Below, piece by piece: positions 50,006 to 58,255 of a DNA stretch of 64,000 nt (position 1 is its first letter; the number at the start of each line of letters is the position of its first letter). This stretch comes from Gemmatimonadales bacterium (GTDB lineage Bacteria > Gemmatimonadota > Gemmatimonadetes > Gemmatimonadales > GWC2-71-9), in the NCBI GenBank assembly GCA_019637315.1, contig JAHBVU010000002.1, positions 124,001 through 188,000 of the forward strand, read 5' to 3'. The notes under the pieces are model-generated. The model was given only the letters and a program-made list of their open reading frames with translations. It was not told the origin of the DNA and searched no databases. Made by a program: the position numbers and the translations under genes.

Positions 50006-51195
50006 AGCGGACTCTCGCATCGCTCGATCCGGCGTGGCTGGACGGGCAGCGGGCGCTGGTCCGGGTCGATTTCAATTGCCCGGTCAAGGATGGCGCCGTC
50101 ACGGACGAGACCCGGATTCGTGCCGCCCTGCCGACCATCCGGTACTTGCGGGAGAAGGGTGCTCGGGTGGTGCTGCTGACCCATTTCGGGCGGCCCAAGG
50201 GCAAGGTGGACCCCGCCTTCTCGATCAGGCCGATTATCCGGCCGCTCGAGCGGCTGCTGGGCGTGCCGGTCAGTCTGCTCGAGGATCCGACCTCCGAGGC
50301 AGCAGCGCAGGCCTCGCGCCGGTTGCCGCGGGGCGGTGTGGCACTGGCCGAGAACACGCGGTTCTATGCCGGCGAGGAAAAGAACGATCCGGAGCTGGCA
50401 AAGCGTTTTGCTGCGCTGGGTGATTTCTATGTCAACGATGCGTTCGGTGCGGCCCACCGGGCGCATGCGTCGACCGAGGCTGTCGCGCATTTGCTCAAGC
50501 CCGCGGTGTCCGGTTTTCTGATGGAAACCGAGCTCAAATATCTCGGTGACGCCCTCGATCAACCGAAACGTCCGTTCGTCGCCGTGCTCGGCGGTGCCAA
50601 GATCTCCGGGAAGATCGATCTGATCGATGCACTGCTGCCCAAGGTCGATGAGATCCTGATCGGTGGCGCCATGGCCTGCACCTTTTTCCGCGCCATGGGC
50701 CTGGAAACCGGCAATTCGCTGGTTGAGGCCGATCGGGTCGAACTGGCCCGTGCGCTGATCGACCGCGCCGGCGACAAGCTGGTGCTGCCGAAGGGCGGGG
50801 TGATCGCGCCTGATCTGAGGGAAGGCATTACCACGCTCACGGTGCCGCGCGAATCGGTACCGCCTGGCTTCGCAGTTTTCGACATCGACCCCGCGACGGC
50901 GCGAAGCTTTGCGGAGCGGATCGTCGGCGCCGGTACCGTGGTGTGGAACGGTCCGATGGGAGTTTTCGAGACGAAGCCCTTCGATCAGGGAACCCTGGCC
51001 ATTGCCCACGCCGTCGCCGCCGCGACGAGCCGCGGCGCGGTCACGGTCATCGGCGGGGGTGACTCGGCGGCTGCCGTTGCTCAGGCGGGGCTGACCGACC
51101 AGGTCACCCACGTTTCGACTGGCGGGGGAGCCTCACTCGAGTTTCTCGAGGGTAAGGTGCTGCCGGGCGTGGCCGCGCTGGACGAGGTCGCATGA
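50002..51195 (+). CDS. pgk: Phosphoglycerate kinase
   Basis: 397 residues from the ATG at 50002, overlapping the gapA stop. Motifs: [11 protein letters not shown] near the N-terminus, [23 protein letters not shown], and the nucleotide-binding [10 protein letters not shown] and GGGDSAAAV. Normal length. It transfers phosphate from 1,3-bisphosphoglycerate to ADP. The stop overlaps tpiA (ATGA). Confidence 0.97.
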   Translation: MKRTLASLDPAWLDGQRALVRVDFNCPVKDGAVTDETRIRAALPTIRYLREKGARVVLLTHFGRPKGKVDPAFSIRPIIRPLERLLGVPVSLLEDPTSEAAAQASRRLPRGGVALAENTRFYAGEEKNDPELAKRFAALGDFYVNDAFGAAHRAHASTEAVAHLLKPAVSGFLMETELKYLGDALDQPKRPFVAVLGGAKISGKIDLIDALLPKVDEILIGGAMACTFFRAMGLETGNSLVEADRVELARALIDRAGDKLVLPKGGVIAPDLREGITTLTVPRESVPPGFAVFDIDPATARSFAERIVGAGTVVWNGPMGVFETKPFDQGTLAIAHAVAAATSRGAVTVIGGGDSAAAVAQAGLTDQVTHVSTGGGASLEFLEGKVLPGVAALDEVA

Positions 51196-51941
51196 GTCGC
51201 CCACTCGTCTTTGCGGCCAACTGGAAGATGCACCTGACGCCCGATGAGGCCCGCGGGTTTGCCAGAACGTTCTTGGAGGGTTTTGCGCCGGTGCAGGGCC
51301 GGTCATACTGGTTTTTCCCCAGTGCGGTGAGTCTCGAAGCCACCGCCAAGGCGTTCGAGGGTCGGCCGGAAATTGTGGTAGGCGCGCAGGATATCTATTG
51401 GGAGCCGAAAGGCGCCTACACCGGGGCGACCTCGGTCCGGCTGGCCCAGGGAGCGGGCGCACGGCTGACGCTGATCGGCCACTCGGAGCGGCGGCATGTC
51501 TTCGGGGAGTCCGAGGACGACACGGCCCGGAAAGTGGGAGCGGCACTGACAGGCGGACTGGTACCGCTGCTGTGTGTCGGCGAGACGCTGGCGGAACGTG
51601 AAGCCGGCCAGACCGATGCCGTCGTGCTGCGCCAGCTACGCTCCGCGCTTCGCGGCTTGGCACCTGCTCACGTCAGTCAGGTCGTGCTGGCGTACGAGCC
51701 GGTCTGGGCCATTGGCACCGGACGGAATGCGACGCCTGAGGATGCGGCCCGGGTTCACGCTGTGTTGCGAGCCGAGTTGGTTTCGGCTGGCCACGCAGCA
51801 CCCAGGATTCTCTACGGAGGAAGCGTCAACGCTTCCAATGCCGTGGCCCTGCTTGCCGAGGCCGAGCTGGACGGCGTCCTGGTTGGCGGGGCGAGCCTCG
51901 ATGCCGCGGGGTGGCGGGTCATCGTCGGGGTTGGCCTCTGA
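51192..51941 (+). CDS. tpiA: Triosephosphate isomerase
   Basis: 249 residues. The catalytic residues are visible: Lys in FAANWKMHLT (about residue 12), His in IGHSERR, and Glu in AYEPVWAIGTG; the phosphate loop is GGSVNASNA. It interconverts dihydroxyacetone phosphate and glyceraldehyde-3-phosphate. It ends the glycolytic trio. A good promoter for the next gene begins 51 nt after its stop. Confidence 0.97.
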   Translation: MSRPLVFAANWKMHLTPDEARGFARTFLEGFAPVQGRSYWFFPSAVSLEATAKAFEGRPEIVVGAQDIYWEPKGAYTGATSVRLAQGAGARLTLIGHSERRHVFGESEDDTARKVGAALTGGLVPLLCVGETLAEREAGQTDAVVLRQLRSALRGLAPAHVSQVVLAYEPVWAIGTGRNATPEDAARVHAVLRAELVSAGHAAPRILYGGSVNASNAVALLAEAELDGVLVGGASLDAAGWRVIVGVGL

Positions 51942-51992
51942 GGTGCCGAAGGGGAGGTCGCTGACCGCTCGAGTCGCGCCCGATTCTCGCCC

Positions 51993-52022
51993 TTGTCGAG
52001 CCGGGTCGGCGAGACGTATACT
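51993..52022 (+). promoter_or_regulatory. Probable promoter of the BIG2/LVIVD protein gene
   Basis: TTGTCG (51993-51998), 18-nt spacer, TATACT (52017-52022). Start of transcription near 52029, giving a 45-nt leader to the ATG at 52074. Confidence 0.6.
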
Positions 52023-52073
52023 CGCTCGTTCGAACGTCACTGCACCCCGATCCGCACGACTGGAGCCCTCCCG

Positions 52074-54023
52074 ATGCGTCGTGTTCTTCTCACCAGTCTG
52101 GTGGCCGTCACGCCATTCGCGCTTGTCGCGCAAGTGGCGACGGTCGAGATCACTCCGGGCCGTGTCACGGCGCGCGCCGGTGATTCGCTTCAACTTGCCC
52201 TGACAGTCACCGACTCGGCCGGTCGGGTGGTTCCCGGCGCCTCGGCGCTCTGGATGGTCGGCCCTTTTGAAGTCGCTGCGGTCGATCAGAACGGCACGGT
52301 GCGCACCTTCCGACAGGGAACGGCACGGGTGCTGGCCCGGGTCGGGAACAAGGTCGGTTCGGCCGAGCTCGTGATCCTGCCCAAGCGGCCTGCCAACGTG
52401 GTGATGAGTAGCGGGTCGAGCGACGTCCTGGCCGGGGGCGTCACGCTCGTTCGGGGTGTTGCCGCGACCGAGGATGGGGAGCCCCGGCATGACGTGTCGG
52501 TCTCCTTTCGGTCGTCCGACCCGCGAATCGCAACGGTCGATGCGGGTGGTGTCGTCCGTGGTGTGGCGCCCGGCACGGCGGTCATCACGGGTCAGGCAGA
52601 TGGCGCGCGGGGCGAGATCAGCATCCGGGTCCTGCCCAATCCGGTCGCGGCGGTCGCGGTGACCGGACCACGCATGGCCCGAACCGGAGACGTCGTGCGC
52701 TTCCGGGCCGAGGCGACTGCTCGCGACGGACGCAGTGCGGGCGAGGTCCCGGTTCTCTGGAGTGTGAGCGGCGGCGGAGGAGCCCGCGTCGATCCGGACG
52801 GAGGGTTCGTTGCCGAGGAGTCAGGCACCTATGTCGTCACGGCGGTGGCGGGCACCGTCGCGTCGGCGGCGTCGATCGTGGTGCGGCAGCGTGAGCATGA
52901 TGTCACATTCGAGACGGTCGGTTCGGTCGTCTTCAGCGAGTTGCAAGCCGCGGAACACTGGGCGATCAACGACGTGCTGTATGTCAGCACCATTGCCGAC
53001 CGGGTCTACAGCTTCGACATCCGTGATCCGGCTTCGCCCAGACTGGTCGACTCGGTCATGGTCGATGCGCGCATCGTCAACGATGTGTCCACCAACGCCG
53101 ATGGCACCATCGGCGTGATTACCAGGCAGGGAGCCTCGTCGCGCAAGAACGGAATCGTCTTTCTCGACCTGGCCGATCCGCTTCGCCCCAAGGTACTCTC
53201 CGAGTACACCGCGACGGTCACGTCAGGTGTGCACAGTGCCTATGTCGATGGTCACTACGTTTATCTCACCGATGATGGTTCGCGCGGAATGATCGTGGTC
53301 GATTTCCGCGATCCGAAGCATCCACGGGAGGTCAGCCGCTGGTCCGTCGAGAACAGCCACCTCGCGGTCGATCAGTCGACCGGCACGACGGTCGGCCGCT
53401 ACCTGCACGACCTCCAGGTCAAGGACGGCCTTGCGTACCTGGCCTACTTCAAGGACGGAGCCATCATCCTCGACGTCGGTAACGGGATCCGAGGAGGGAG
53501 CCCGGACAAGCCGCAGTTCGTCAGTCGCTACACCTACAGTACCACCGATTACTACCCGCCCGACATGCTGGCGGGAACGCATACCGTCTTCCGATTCCGC
53601 GACTATCTCGTCGTGGGAGACGAGGTCTTCCCGCAGTTCTTCGACAGCGATGCCCGAGATCGGATCCGGACGCTGGGGCGGCTCCACATCCTCGATGTCA
53701 GTGACATTCTGAATCCACGGAAAGTGGCGGAGTATCACGTTCCCGAGAACGGCAGCCACAATGTCTGGGTCGAGAACGACGTGATGTATGTCGGCAACTT
53801 CGAGGCTGGCGTCCGGGTCGTCGACATGAGTGGGGAACTGCGCGGCAACTTACGGCGGCAGGGCCGTGAGATCGGCTCGATCTGGGCCGCGTCGCCTGAT
53901 GGTTTCCGGCCCAACATCCCCATGACGTGGGGTGCAACGCCGCACCGAGGCGTGGTCTACGCGACGGACATGAACAGCGGGCTCTGGGTCGGTCGGCTCA
54001 CTCCGCAGCGGCCGGTGCCCTGA
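52074..54023 (+). CDS. Secreted BIG2-domain plus LVIVD-repeat protein
   Basis: 649 residues from the ATG at 52074, giving a signal peptide MRRVLLTSLVAVTPFALVAQ. Three Ig-like (BIG2) units follow (about 25-110, 110-200, 200-285), each closing with a 'GTARVLAR' or 'GTAVITGQ' type strand. The remaining ~360 residues are LVIVD-type beta-propeller repeats, for example VYSFDIRDPASPRLVDSV, IVFLDLADPLRPKVLSEY, MIVVDFRDPKHPREVSRW and LHILDVSDILNPRKVAEY. Such proteins are exported and of unknown function. The block DVGNGIRGGSPDKPQFVSR is closely echoed in the gene at 63202. Confidence 0.85.
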   Translation: MRRVLLTSLVAVTPFALVAQVATVEITPGRVTARAGDSLQLALTVTDSAGRVVPGASALWMVGPFEVAAVDQNGTVRTFRQGTARVLARVGNKVGSAELVILPKRPANVVMSSGSSDVLAGGVTLVRGVAATEDGEPRHDVSVSFRSSDPRIATVDAGGVVRGVAPGTAVITGQADGARGEISIRVLPNPVAAVAVTGPRMARTGDVVRFRAEATARDGRSAGEVPVLWSVSGGGGARVDPDGGFVAEESGTYVVTAVAGTVASAASIVVRQREHDVTFETVGSVVFSELQAAEHWAINDVLYVSTIADRVYSFDIRDPASPRLVDSVMVDARIVNDVSTNADGTIGVITRQGASSRKNGIVFLDLADPLRPKVLSEYTATVTSGVHSAYVDGHYVYLTDDGSRGMIVVDFRDPKHPREVSRWSVENSHLAVDQSTGTTVGRYLHDLQVKDGLAYLAYFKDGAIILDVGNGIRGGSPDKPQFVSRYTYSTTDYYPPDMLAGTHTVFRFRDYLVVGDEVFPQFFDSDARDRIRTLGRLHILDVSDILNPRKVAEYHVPENGSHNVWVENDVMYVGNFEAGVRVVDMSGELRGNLRRQGREIGSIWAASPDGFRPNIPMTWGATPHRGVVYATDMNSGLWVGRLTPQRPVP

Positions 54024-54033
54024 CGGTCGTGTC

Positions 54034-54288
54034 TCAGCGGGGAGTTGGTGTTTCAGTGTTGTCCGAAACGCCCTGGACACCGGCTTGTCGGGCGCAGTGC
54101 GAGCAGCAGTAGATCACGCCATCCGCTTCCTGCCCGTGTCCGATGATCCGGCACTCGCAATGGGCACAAACGGGTGCCAAACGGTGGATGGCGCATTCGA
54201 ACGAGTCGAAGACGTGGCGGTCTCCGCTTTCATCCGTTACTTCGAATGATCGGGCATAGTCGTTGCCGCATACTTCACAGACAGCCAT
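54034..54288 (-). CDS. Small cysteine-rich metal-binding protein (metallothionein-like)
   Basis: 84 residues from the ATG at 54288, chosen because GGAGGT lies five bases upstream. The sequence MAVCEVCGNDYARSFEV opens with C-x2-C, followed by DSFECAIHRLAPVCAHCECRI and YCCSHCARQAG: ten Cys and several His in 60 residues. It matches my memory of a family annotated as prokaryotic metallothionein or zinc-ribbon protein; that is memory, not a search. Probably binds zinc. It is convergent with the LVIVD gene, ten bases away, and divergent from secG. Confidence 0.8.
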   Translation of the reverse strand: MAVCEVCGNDYARSFEVTDESGDRHVFDSFECAIHRLAPVCAHCECRIIGHGQEADGVIYCCSHCARQAGVQGVSDNTETPTPR

Positions 54289-54423
54289 GGTGACCTCCGC
54301 TGCTCGAGTGGTTGTACCCGAGTTGACGACCGACTGGCGGTTGGCCGCACGCCTGTGGGCCGGGTCGATGGCGGGCCCGCCAGGGTTCCGGACAGACCCG
54401 GTGTCGGGCGGCATCGGGTCCGG

Positions 54424-54453
54424 TTGACGGAACTCTATTCCGGGCATTATGTT
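54424..54453 (+). promoter_or_regulatory. Probable secG promoter
   Basis: TTGACG (54424-54429), 18-nt spacer, TATGTT (54448-54453). Start near 54460, 18 nt before the secG ATG. The 189-nt gap 54289-54477 also serves the divergent cysteine-rich gene. Confidence 0.55.
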
Positions 54454-54477
54454 AGAGGGCTTTTTCCAAGACGAACG

Positions 54478-54831
54478 ATGCTCTACGGACTGATTCTCAC
54501 ACTCCTCGTCATCGACGGCATTCTGCTCGGCGTCGTCGTGCTCCTCCAGGCTGGCCAGGGCGGCGGTCTCGCCTCACTTGGCGGTGGAGGGACCGATCTC
54601 GTGATGGGCGGCCGCCAAGCGGTCACGTTGCTGCATACGCTGTCCTGGTGGACCGGGGGCATCTTCATGTTCCTCGCGCTGGTTCTGTCCTTCATGGCAG
54701 GCGGCAACACCGTTGGGACCTCCGCGGTGCAGCAGCAGCTCAGGAATGCGCCGGCACCGATCACGGCCCCGCCCATTGGCGAAGCGCCGGCGACGACGCC
54801 CGCTCCTATCACTCCTCCGGCCACGAACTAG
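54478..54831 (+). CDS. secG: Preprotein translocase subunit SecG
   Basis: 117 residues from the ATG at 54478. Two membrane helices (about residues 2-22 and 53-74) flank the family motif LLQAGQGGGLASLGGGG. The tail is Ala/Pro/Thr-rich. SecG joins SecYE and speeds protein export. The next open frame is a 12-codon leader ahead of carA. Confidence 0.93.
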   Translation: MLYGLILTLLVIDGILLGVVVLLQAGQGGGLASLGGGGTDLVMGGRQAVTLLHTLSWWTGGIFMFLALVLSFMAGGNTVGTSAVQQQLRNAPAPITAPPIGEAPATTPAPITPPATN

Positions 54832-54836
54832 GCGAG

Positions 54837-54875
54837 ATGGTGAACTTGTTTGTTATGACCGGGGCGCTCGGATGA
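54837..54875 (+). CDS. Possible 12-residue leader peptide of carA
   Basis: ATG at 54837 to TGA at 54873-54875, encoding MVNLFVMTGALG. Its stop overlaps the carA start (ATGA at 54872-54875). The reading frame passes through the left arm of the hairpin that holds the carA start codon, so translating it would open that hairpin. No regulatory codon run (no Arg or pyrimidine-type stall signal) is evident. Existence is inferred from geometry only. Confidence 0.35.
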   Translation: MVNLFVMTGALG

Positions 54876-54886
54876 CCGAGCGCCCC
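54861..54886 (+). promoter_or_regulatory. Perfect hairpin enclosing the carA start codon
   Basis: Stem GGGGCGCTCGG (54861-54871) / CCGAGCGCCCC (54876-54886), 11 bp with no mismatch; the loop is ATGA, the carA start itself. There is no separate Shine-Dalgarno before carA. The fold should restrict initiation unless a ribosome melts it, as the leader frame would. Confidence 0.6.
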
Positions 54887-55996
54887 GCGTTTGTGTTGCT
54901 CGAGGATGGCGCCTGGTTCGCCGGCACCACCCGATATGACCTTGGCCCGGCCTACGGGGAGGTGGTCTTTACCACCAACCACACCGGGTATCAGGAGACG
55001 TTTACCGACCCGAGTTTCATCGGTCAGATCGTCGTGATGACGGCGCCCATGATCGGGAACTACGGTGTCAACGAGATCGACTTGGAGTCGGCCCGGCCCC
55101 AGATTGCCGGTGTCGTGGTCCGCGAACTGTCGCAGACCCACTCGAATTGGCGTGCGACCAAAGGCCTCTCGGACTGGCTGGCTGAGTCCGACATTCCGGT
55201 TCTGGAAGGCGTGGACACCCGGCGGCTGACCCGGCACCTGCGGGAGCGCGGAGCGATGCGGGGTGTCATTGCGGCCGGACTCGAACCAACCGACGATCTG
55301 CGCGCGGCACTCCTGGGCTCGCCGGGCATGGCCGGACTTGACCTTGCGTCCACGGCGGGCACTCGCGAGGTCTACCAGGAGGGGAGCGACAAGCGCCCCC
55401 ATGTCGTGGCGCTCGATTTCGGCATGAAGCGCAACATCGTCCGGATGCTCGTGGAAGCCGGCTGCAGGGTAACGGTCATGCCCGGAAATACGCCCCCGGA
55501 AGATGTGCTGGCTCAGAAGCCGGACGGGCTGTTTCTCTCCAACGGCCCCGGCGATCCGGGAGCCCTGAACCAGGCAATCGAGAACATCCGTGCGCTGACG
55601 GGCACCGGTGTTCCGACGTTTGGCATCTGCCTGGGGCACCAGCTCCTGGGCTGGGCGTTCGGAGGTCGTACCGTCAAGCTTCCCTATGGTCACCGGGGCG
55701 GCAATCACCCGGTGCAGGATCTCGCAACCGGGCGGGTGCTGATCACCTCCCAGAACCACGGGTTCGCGGTCGAGGGGGGCGCTGACGGGGTTCCGGGGGC
55801 GCCAGATGTTGCCGTGACGCACATCAACCTGAACGACGGCACCGTCGAGGGACTGCGCCATCGCAAGCTCCCAATCTTTGCCGTTCAGTACCATCCGGAG
55901 GCTGCTCCGGGCCCGCATGACGCGTTCCCGCACTTCCAGGAATTTCTGACCCTGATGGCTTCACAAACCGTTAACCCCTTGACACACAAGGGTTAA
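54872..55996 (+). CDS. carA: Carbamoyl-phosphate synthase small (glutaminase) subunit
   Basis: 374 residues from the ATG at 54872; no other in-frame start lies nearby. N-terminal CarA domain (VFTTNHTGYQETFTDPSF type), then class I glutaminase: GICLGHQLLG with the nucleophilic Cys, and VQYHPEAAPGPHD with the His-Glu pair. It feeds ammonia from glutamine to CarB for pyrimidine and arginine synthesis. No carB follows; the next gene is HU, so the large subunit lies elsewhere. The 3' end contains the HU promoter. Confidence 0.96.
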   Translation: MTERPAFVLLEDGAWFAGTTRYDLGPAYGEVVFTTNHTGYQETFTDPSFIGQIVVMTAPMIGNYGVNEIDLESARPQIAGVVVRELSQTHSNWRATKGLSDWLAESDIPVLEGVDTRRLTRHLRERGAMRGVIAAGLEPTDDLRAALLGSPGMAGLDLASTAGTREVYQEGSDKRPHVVALDFGMKRNIVRMLVEAGCRVTVMPGNTPPEDVLAQKPDGLFLSNGPGDPGALNQAIENIRALTGTGVPTFGICLGHQLLGWAFGGRTVKLPYGHRGGNHPVQDLATGRVLITSQNHGFAVEGGADGVPGAPDVAVTHINLNDGTVEGLRHRKLPIFAVQYHPEAAPGPHDAFPHFQEFLTLMASQTVNPLTHKG

Positions 55997-56007
55997 GGCC
56001 ATAGTAT
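55979..56007 (+). promoter_or_regulatory. Strong sigma-70-type promoter for the HU gene
   Basis: TTGACA (55979-55984), exactly 17 nt, TAGTAT (56002-56007). It overlaps the last codons and stop of carA. Transcription would begin near 56014, giving a leader of about 58 nt to the HU ATG at 56072. The best -35/-10 pair in the window. Confidence 0.75.
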
Positions 56008-56071
56008 CGGTCGCCAAGCAGCGTCGATTCTGTCGGGGGTCGACGCTCGTTGTGACCCTGAAGGGGGGAGC

Positions 56072-56407
56072 ATGACGAAGGCCGATCTAGTGGAGCAGGT
56101 CACTGCGGCGATGGCTCGCACGGCAGGACCGCTCATTTCCAAGAAGGACTGCGCTCGCGTCGTCGATGCGTTTCTCGACTCGATCAAGCTGGCGCTCAAA
56201 GAACAGCACAACATCGAAGTCCGCGGCTTTGGGACCTTCAAGATCCGTCGTCGGAAGACGCGTATGGCGCGCAATCCGCGCACCGGCGATCCGGTTGAAG
56301 TGGCTGCGCGGCCCGTGCCTGTGTTCAAGCCCAGCAAGGAGTTACGGGCCTTGGTCGCGGAGGAAAGCGACGAAAGTCCGAACCTTCGCAGCGAGGACCT
56401 CGGCTGA
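56072..56407 (+). CDS. HU/IHF-family DNA-binding protein
   Basis: 111 residues with AGGGGGGAG just before the ATG. Helical N-terminus MTKADLVEQVTAAMA, then the beta-arm signature VRGFGTFKIRRRKTRMARNPRTGDPVEV with the DNA-intercalating Arg-Asn-Pro (RNPRTG). About 20 extra acidic residues at the C-terminus (EESDESPNLRSEDLG) extend beyond the usual 90-95. It bends and compacts DNA. It has its own promoter and terminator. Confidence 0.95.
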   Translation: MTKADLVEQVTAAMARTAGPLISKKDCARVVDAFLDSIKLALKEQHNIEVRGFGTFKIRRRKTRMARNPRTGDPVEVAARPVPVFKPSKELRALVAEESDESPNLRSEDLG

Positions 56408-56436
56408 CGCTCGAGTGTCGCCCTTCGATCGATTGC

Positions 56437-56468
56437 GGGGTCGGCGTCATGGCACGCCGACCCCATTT
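56437..56468 (+). terminator. Terminator after the HU gene
   Basis: Perfect 11-bp stem GGGGTCGGCGT (56437-56447) / ACGCCGACCCC (56454-56464), 6-nt loop CATGGC, then ATTTT. 29 nt after the HU stop. Confidence 0.75.
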
Positions 56469-56490
56469 TCATGCCCTGCGGCCTGACGCC

Positions 56491-56519
56491 TTGCCGTCCG
56501 ACCCCATGACGCACATTAT
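56491..56519 (+). promoter_or_regulatory. Probable moaD promoter (leaderless)
   Basis: TTGCCG (56491-56496), 17-nt spacer, CATTAT (56514-56519). Transcription would start at about 56526, which is the A of the moaD ATG, so the mRNA would be leaderless; no Shine-Dalgarno is present there. Confidence 0.45.
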
Positions 56520-56525
56520 CTGACT

Positions 56526-56774
56526 ATGAACTCTTCACTCACCGTACTCATGTTTGCGCGGTATGCAGACGTCCTCGGAGCCGATCGACTCGAGGTGCCG
56601 ATGTCGGCTGCCGCAACTATCGGTGATCTCGTCACTTACGTTCGGGGCCTTCCGGGAGGCGCTACCCTTCCATTCCGTCCTTTCGTCGCAGTCAACCTGG
56701 CGCAGGTCGAGATGGACTACGCGCCGAAGCCAGGTGACGAGATCGCGTTCCTTCCACCTATGGCCGGAGGGTAA
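56526..56774 (+). CDS. moaD: Molybdopterin synthase small subunit MoaD
   Basis: 82 residues ending in the essential Gly-Gly (LPPMAGG), whose C-terminus is adenylated and converted to a thiocarboxylate. The body has the ubiquitin-like fold with FARYADVLGADRLEVP at the start. It donates sulfur to precursor Z. moaE begins three bases after the stop and moaA follows; moaC and moeB are not in the window. Confidence 0.93.
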   Translation: MNSSLTVLMFARYADVLGADRLEVPMSAAATIGDLVTYVRGLPGGATLPFRPFVAVNLAQVEMDYAPKPGDEIAFLPPMAGG

Positions 56775-56777
56775 ACC

Positions 56778-57230
56778 ATGGACCCCTTAACCCGTGAGCC
56801 GATCGACCTGAACGCGCTCATCAGCAACGTCGAGGGCCCCGATCGCGGCGCGGTTGCCACCTTCCTCGGTATCGTTCGGAACCATCATGACGGACGCACC
56901 GTCACGGAACTCGAGTACACCGCGTACGAGCCAATGGCTGCGGAACGTTTGCGGTCGATCGTGGCGGAGGCAGAGGGACTCTGGTCCGTTCGCGTCGCCG
57001 CAACTCACCGTCTTGGCTTGCTCTCGGTCGGCGATGCGGCCGTGGCCATTGCCGTGGCCAGCGGGCATCGCAATGACGCCTTTGTCGCGTGCCGATTCGT
57101 GATCGAGGAAATCAAGTCCCGGCTTCCGATCTGGAAACGTGAACGGTACGACGATGGCGCCGAGGTATGGGTCGATCCGACATCATCGAGTGGTGCGTAC
57201 CCGGTATTGACCCAATTGCCGCACGAATGA
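56778..57230 (+). CDS. moaE: Molybdopterin synthase large subunit MoaE
   Basis: 150 residues. The segment GAVATFLGIVRNHHDGRTVTELEY carries the family's GAxxxFxGxVR motif, and EIKSRLPIWKRERYDDG holds the conserved active-site Lys pair. It converts precursor Z with MoaD-thiocarboxylate into molybdopterin. Its stop overlaps the start of moaA (ATGA). Confidence 0.95.
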   Translation: MDPLTREPIDLNALISNVEGPDRGAVATFLGIVRNHHDGRTVTELEYTAYEPMAAERLRSIVAEAEGLWSVRVAATHRLGLLSVGDAAVAIAVASGHRNDAFVACRFVIEEIKSRLPIWKRERYDDGAEVWVDPTSSSGAYPVLTQLPHE

Positions 57231-58246
57231 GCCTGCTTGACGCGCTGGGGCGGCCGCTTGGCAGTCTCAGGTTGTCGGTAACCGACCGCTGCAACATGCG
57301 GTGCGGTTACTGCATGCCTAACGATCACTATGTCTGGTTGCCCCGCGCCTCGATCCTGACGTTCGAGGAACTCGATCGTCTCGCTGGCGTCTTTGCCGGT
57401 CTGGGCGCGCGCAAGGTCCGGCTGACGGGCGGCGAACCCTTGCTCAGGCAGCATCTGGACCGGCTGGTCGCGCTGCTGTCGGCGCGCCCTGAGATCCAGG
57501 ACATCGCGCTCACCACCAATGGGATTCTGCTGGCGGAACAGGTTGGGGCACTGGCGGCAGCCGGTCTCGGCCGCATTACCGTGAGCCTCGACACGCTGGA
57601 TCCGGCCCGTCTCAAGCTCTTTGCCCGATCCGACCGTCATAGCGCCATTCTCGAGGGCATCGCCGCAGCTGTCGAAGCCGGATTCAGCGTCAAACTCAAT
57701 ACGGTGGTGATTCGCGGCTACAATGATGATGAGGTGGTGCCGCTGCTCAGCTACGCGCGCGAACGGGGCCTGGAATTGCGGTTCATCGAATACATGGATG
57801 TGGGCGGCGCGACCGGCTGGCGCGAAGGGGCGGTCGTGCCCCGCGAGGAGATTCTTCGGGTCGTTGCCGAGGCGTTCGGTCCGGTGGTGGCGCTCGACGG
57901 CCGCGGCGGTGCGCCGGCCGAGCAGTTCCGGCTGGAGGATGGGAGCGTCTTCGGAATCATTGCGTCGACCACGGCCCCCTTCTGCGGCAAGTGTGACCGG
58001 AGCCGAATCACGGCGGACGGCACCTGGTTCCGGTGCCTCTACGCCGACGACGGACTCGACCTGAGGACACCGCTTCGCGATGGGGCAACCGACGGCGACC
58101 TCCGGCTGCTGATCACCGGAGTCTGGCAGGCTCGGATGGATCGCGGCGCGGAGAACCGGCTGGCCGAGCCGCGTCGGGGCGCGCTCTACGCGCTGGATGG
58201 CCTGCGCGCCGATCCGCGACGCGAAATGCACACGCGCGGAGGCTAG
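57227..58246 (+). CDS. moaA: GTP 3',8-cyclase MoaA
   Basis: 339 residues from the ATG at 57227. The radical-SAM cluster is CNMRCGYC (C-X3-C-X2-C, about residues 22-29). The second, GTP-binding cluster is CGKC plus a Cys 13 residues on (C-X2-C-X13-C, near 251-268). The protein ends HTRGG, the C-terminal Gly-Gly tail required by MoaA. It makes the first step of molybdenum cofactor synthesis. Unusually, it follows moaD and moaE here. Confidence 0.95.
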   Translation: MSLLDALGRPLGSLRLSVTDRCNMRCGYCMPNDHYVWLPRASILTFEELDRLAGVFAGLGARKVRLTGGEPLLRQHLDRLVALLSARPEIQDIALTTNGILLAEQVGALAAAGLGRITVSLDTLDPARLKLFARSDRHSAILEGIAAAVEAGFSVKLNTVVIRGYNDDEVVPLLSYARERGLELRFIEYMDVGGATGWREGAVVPREEILRVVAEAFGPVVALDGRGGAPAEQFRLEDGSVFGIIASTTAPFCGKCDRSRITADGTWFRCLYADDGLDLRTPLRDGATDGDLRLLITGVWQARMDRGAENRLAEPRRGALYALDGLRADPRREMHTRGG

Positions 58247-58255
58247 CGGCCGCCC

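Noticed and set aside
54355-54477. Upstream extension of secG
   Set aside because: It would cross the probable promoter and add 41 residues before the first membrane helix, unlike any SecG.
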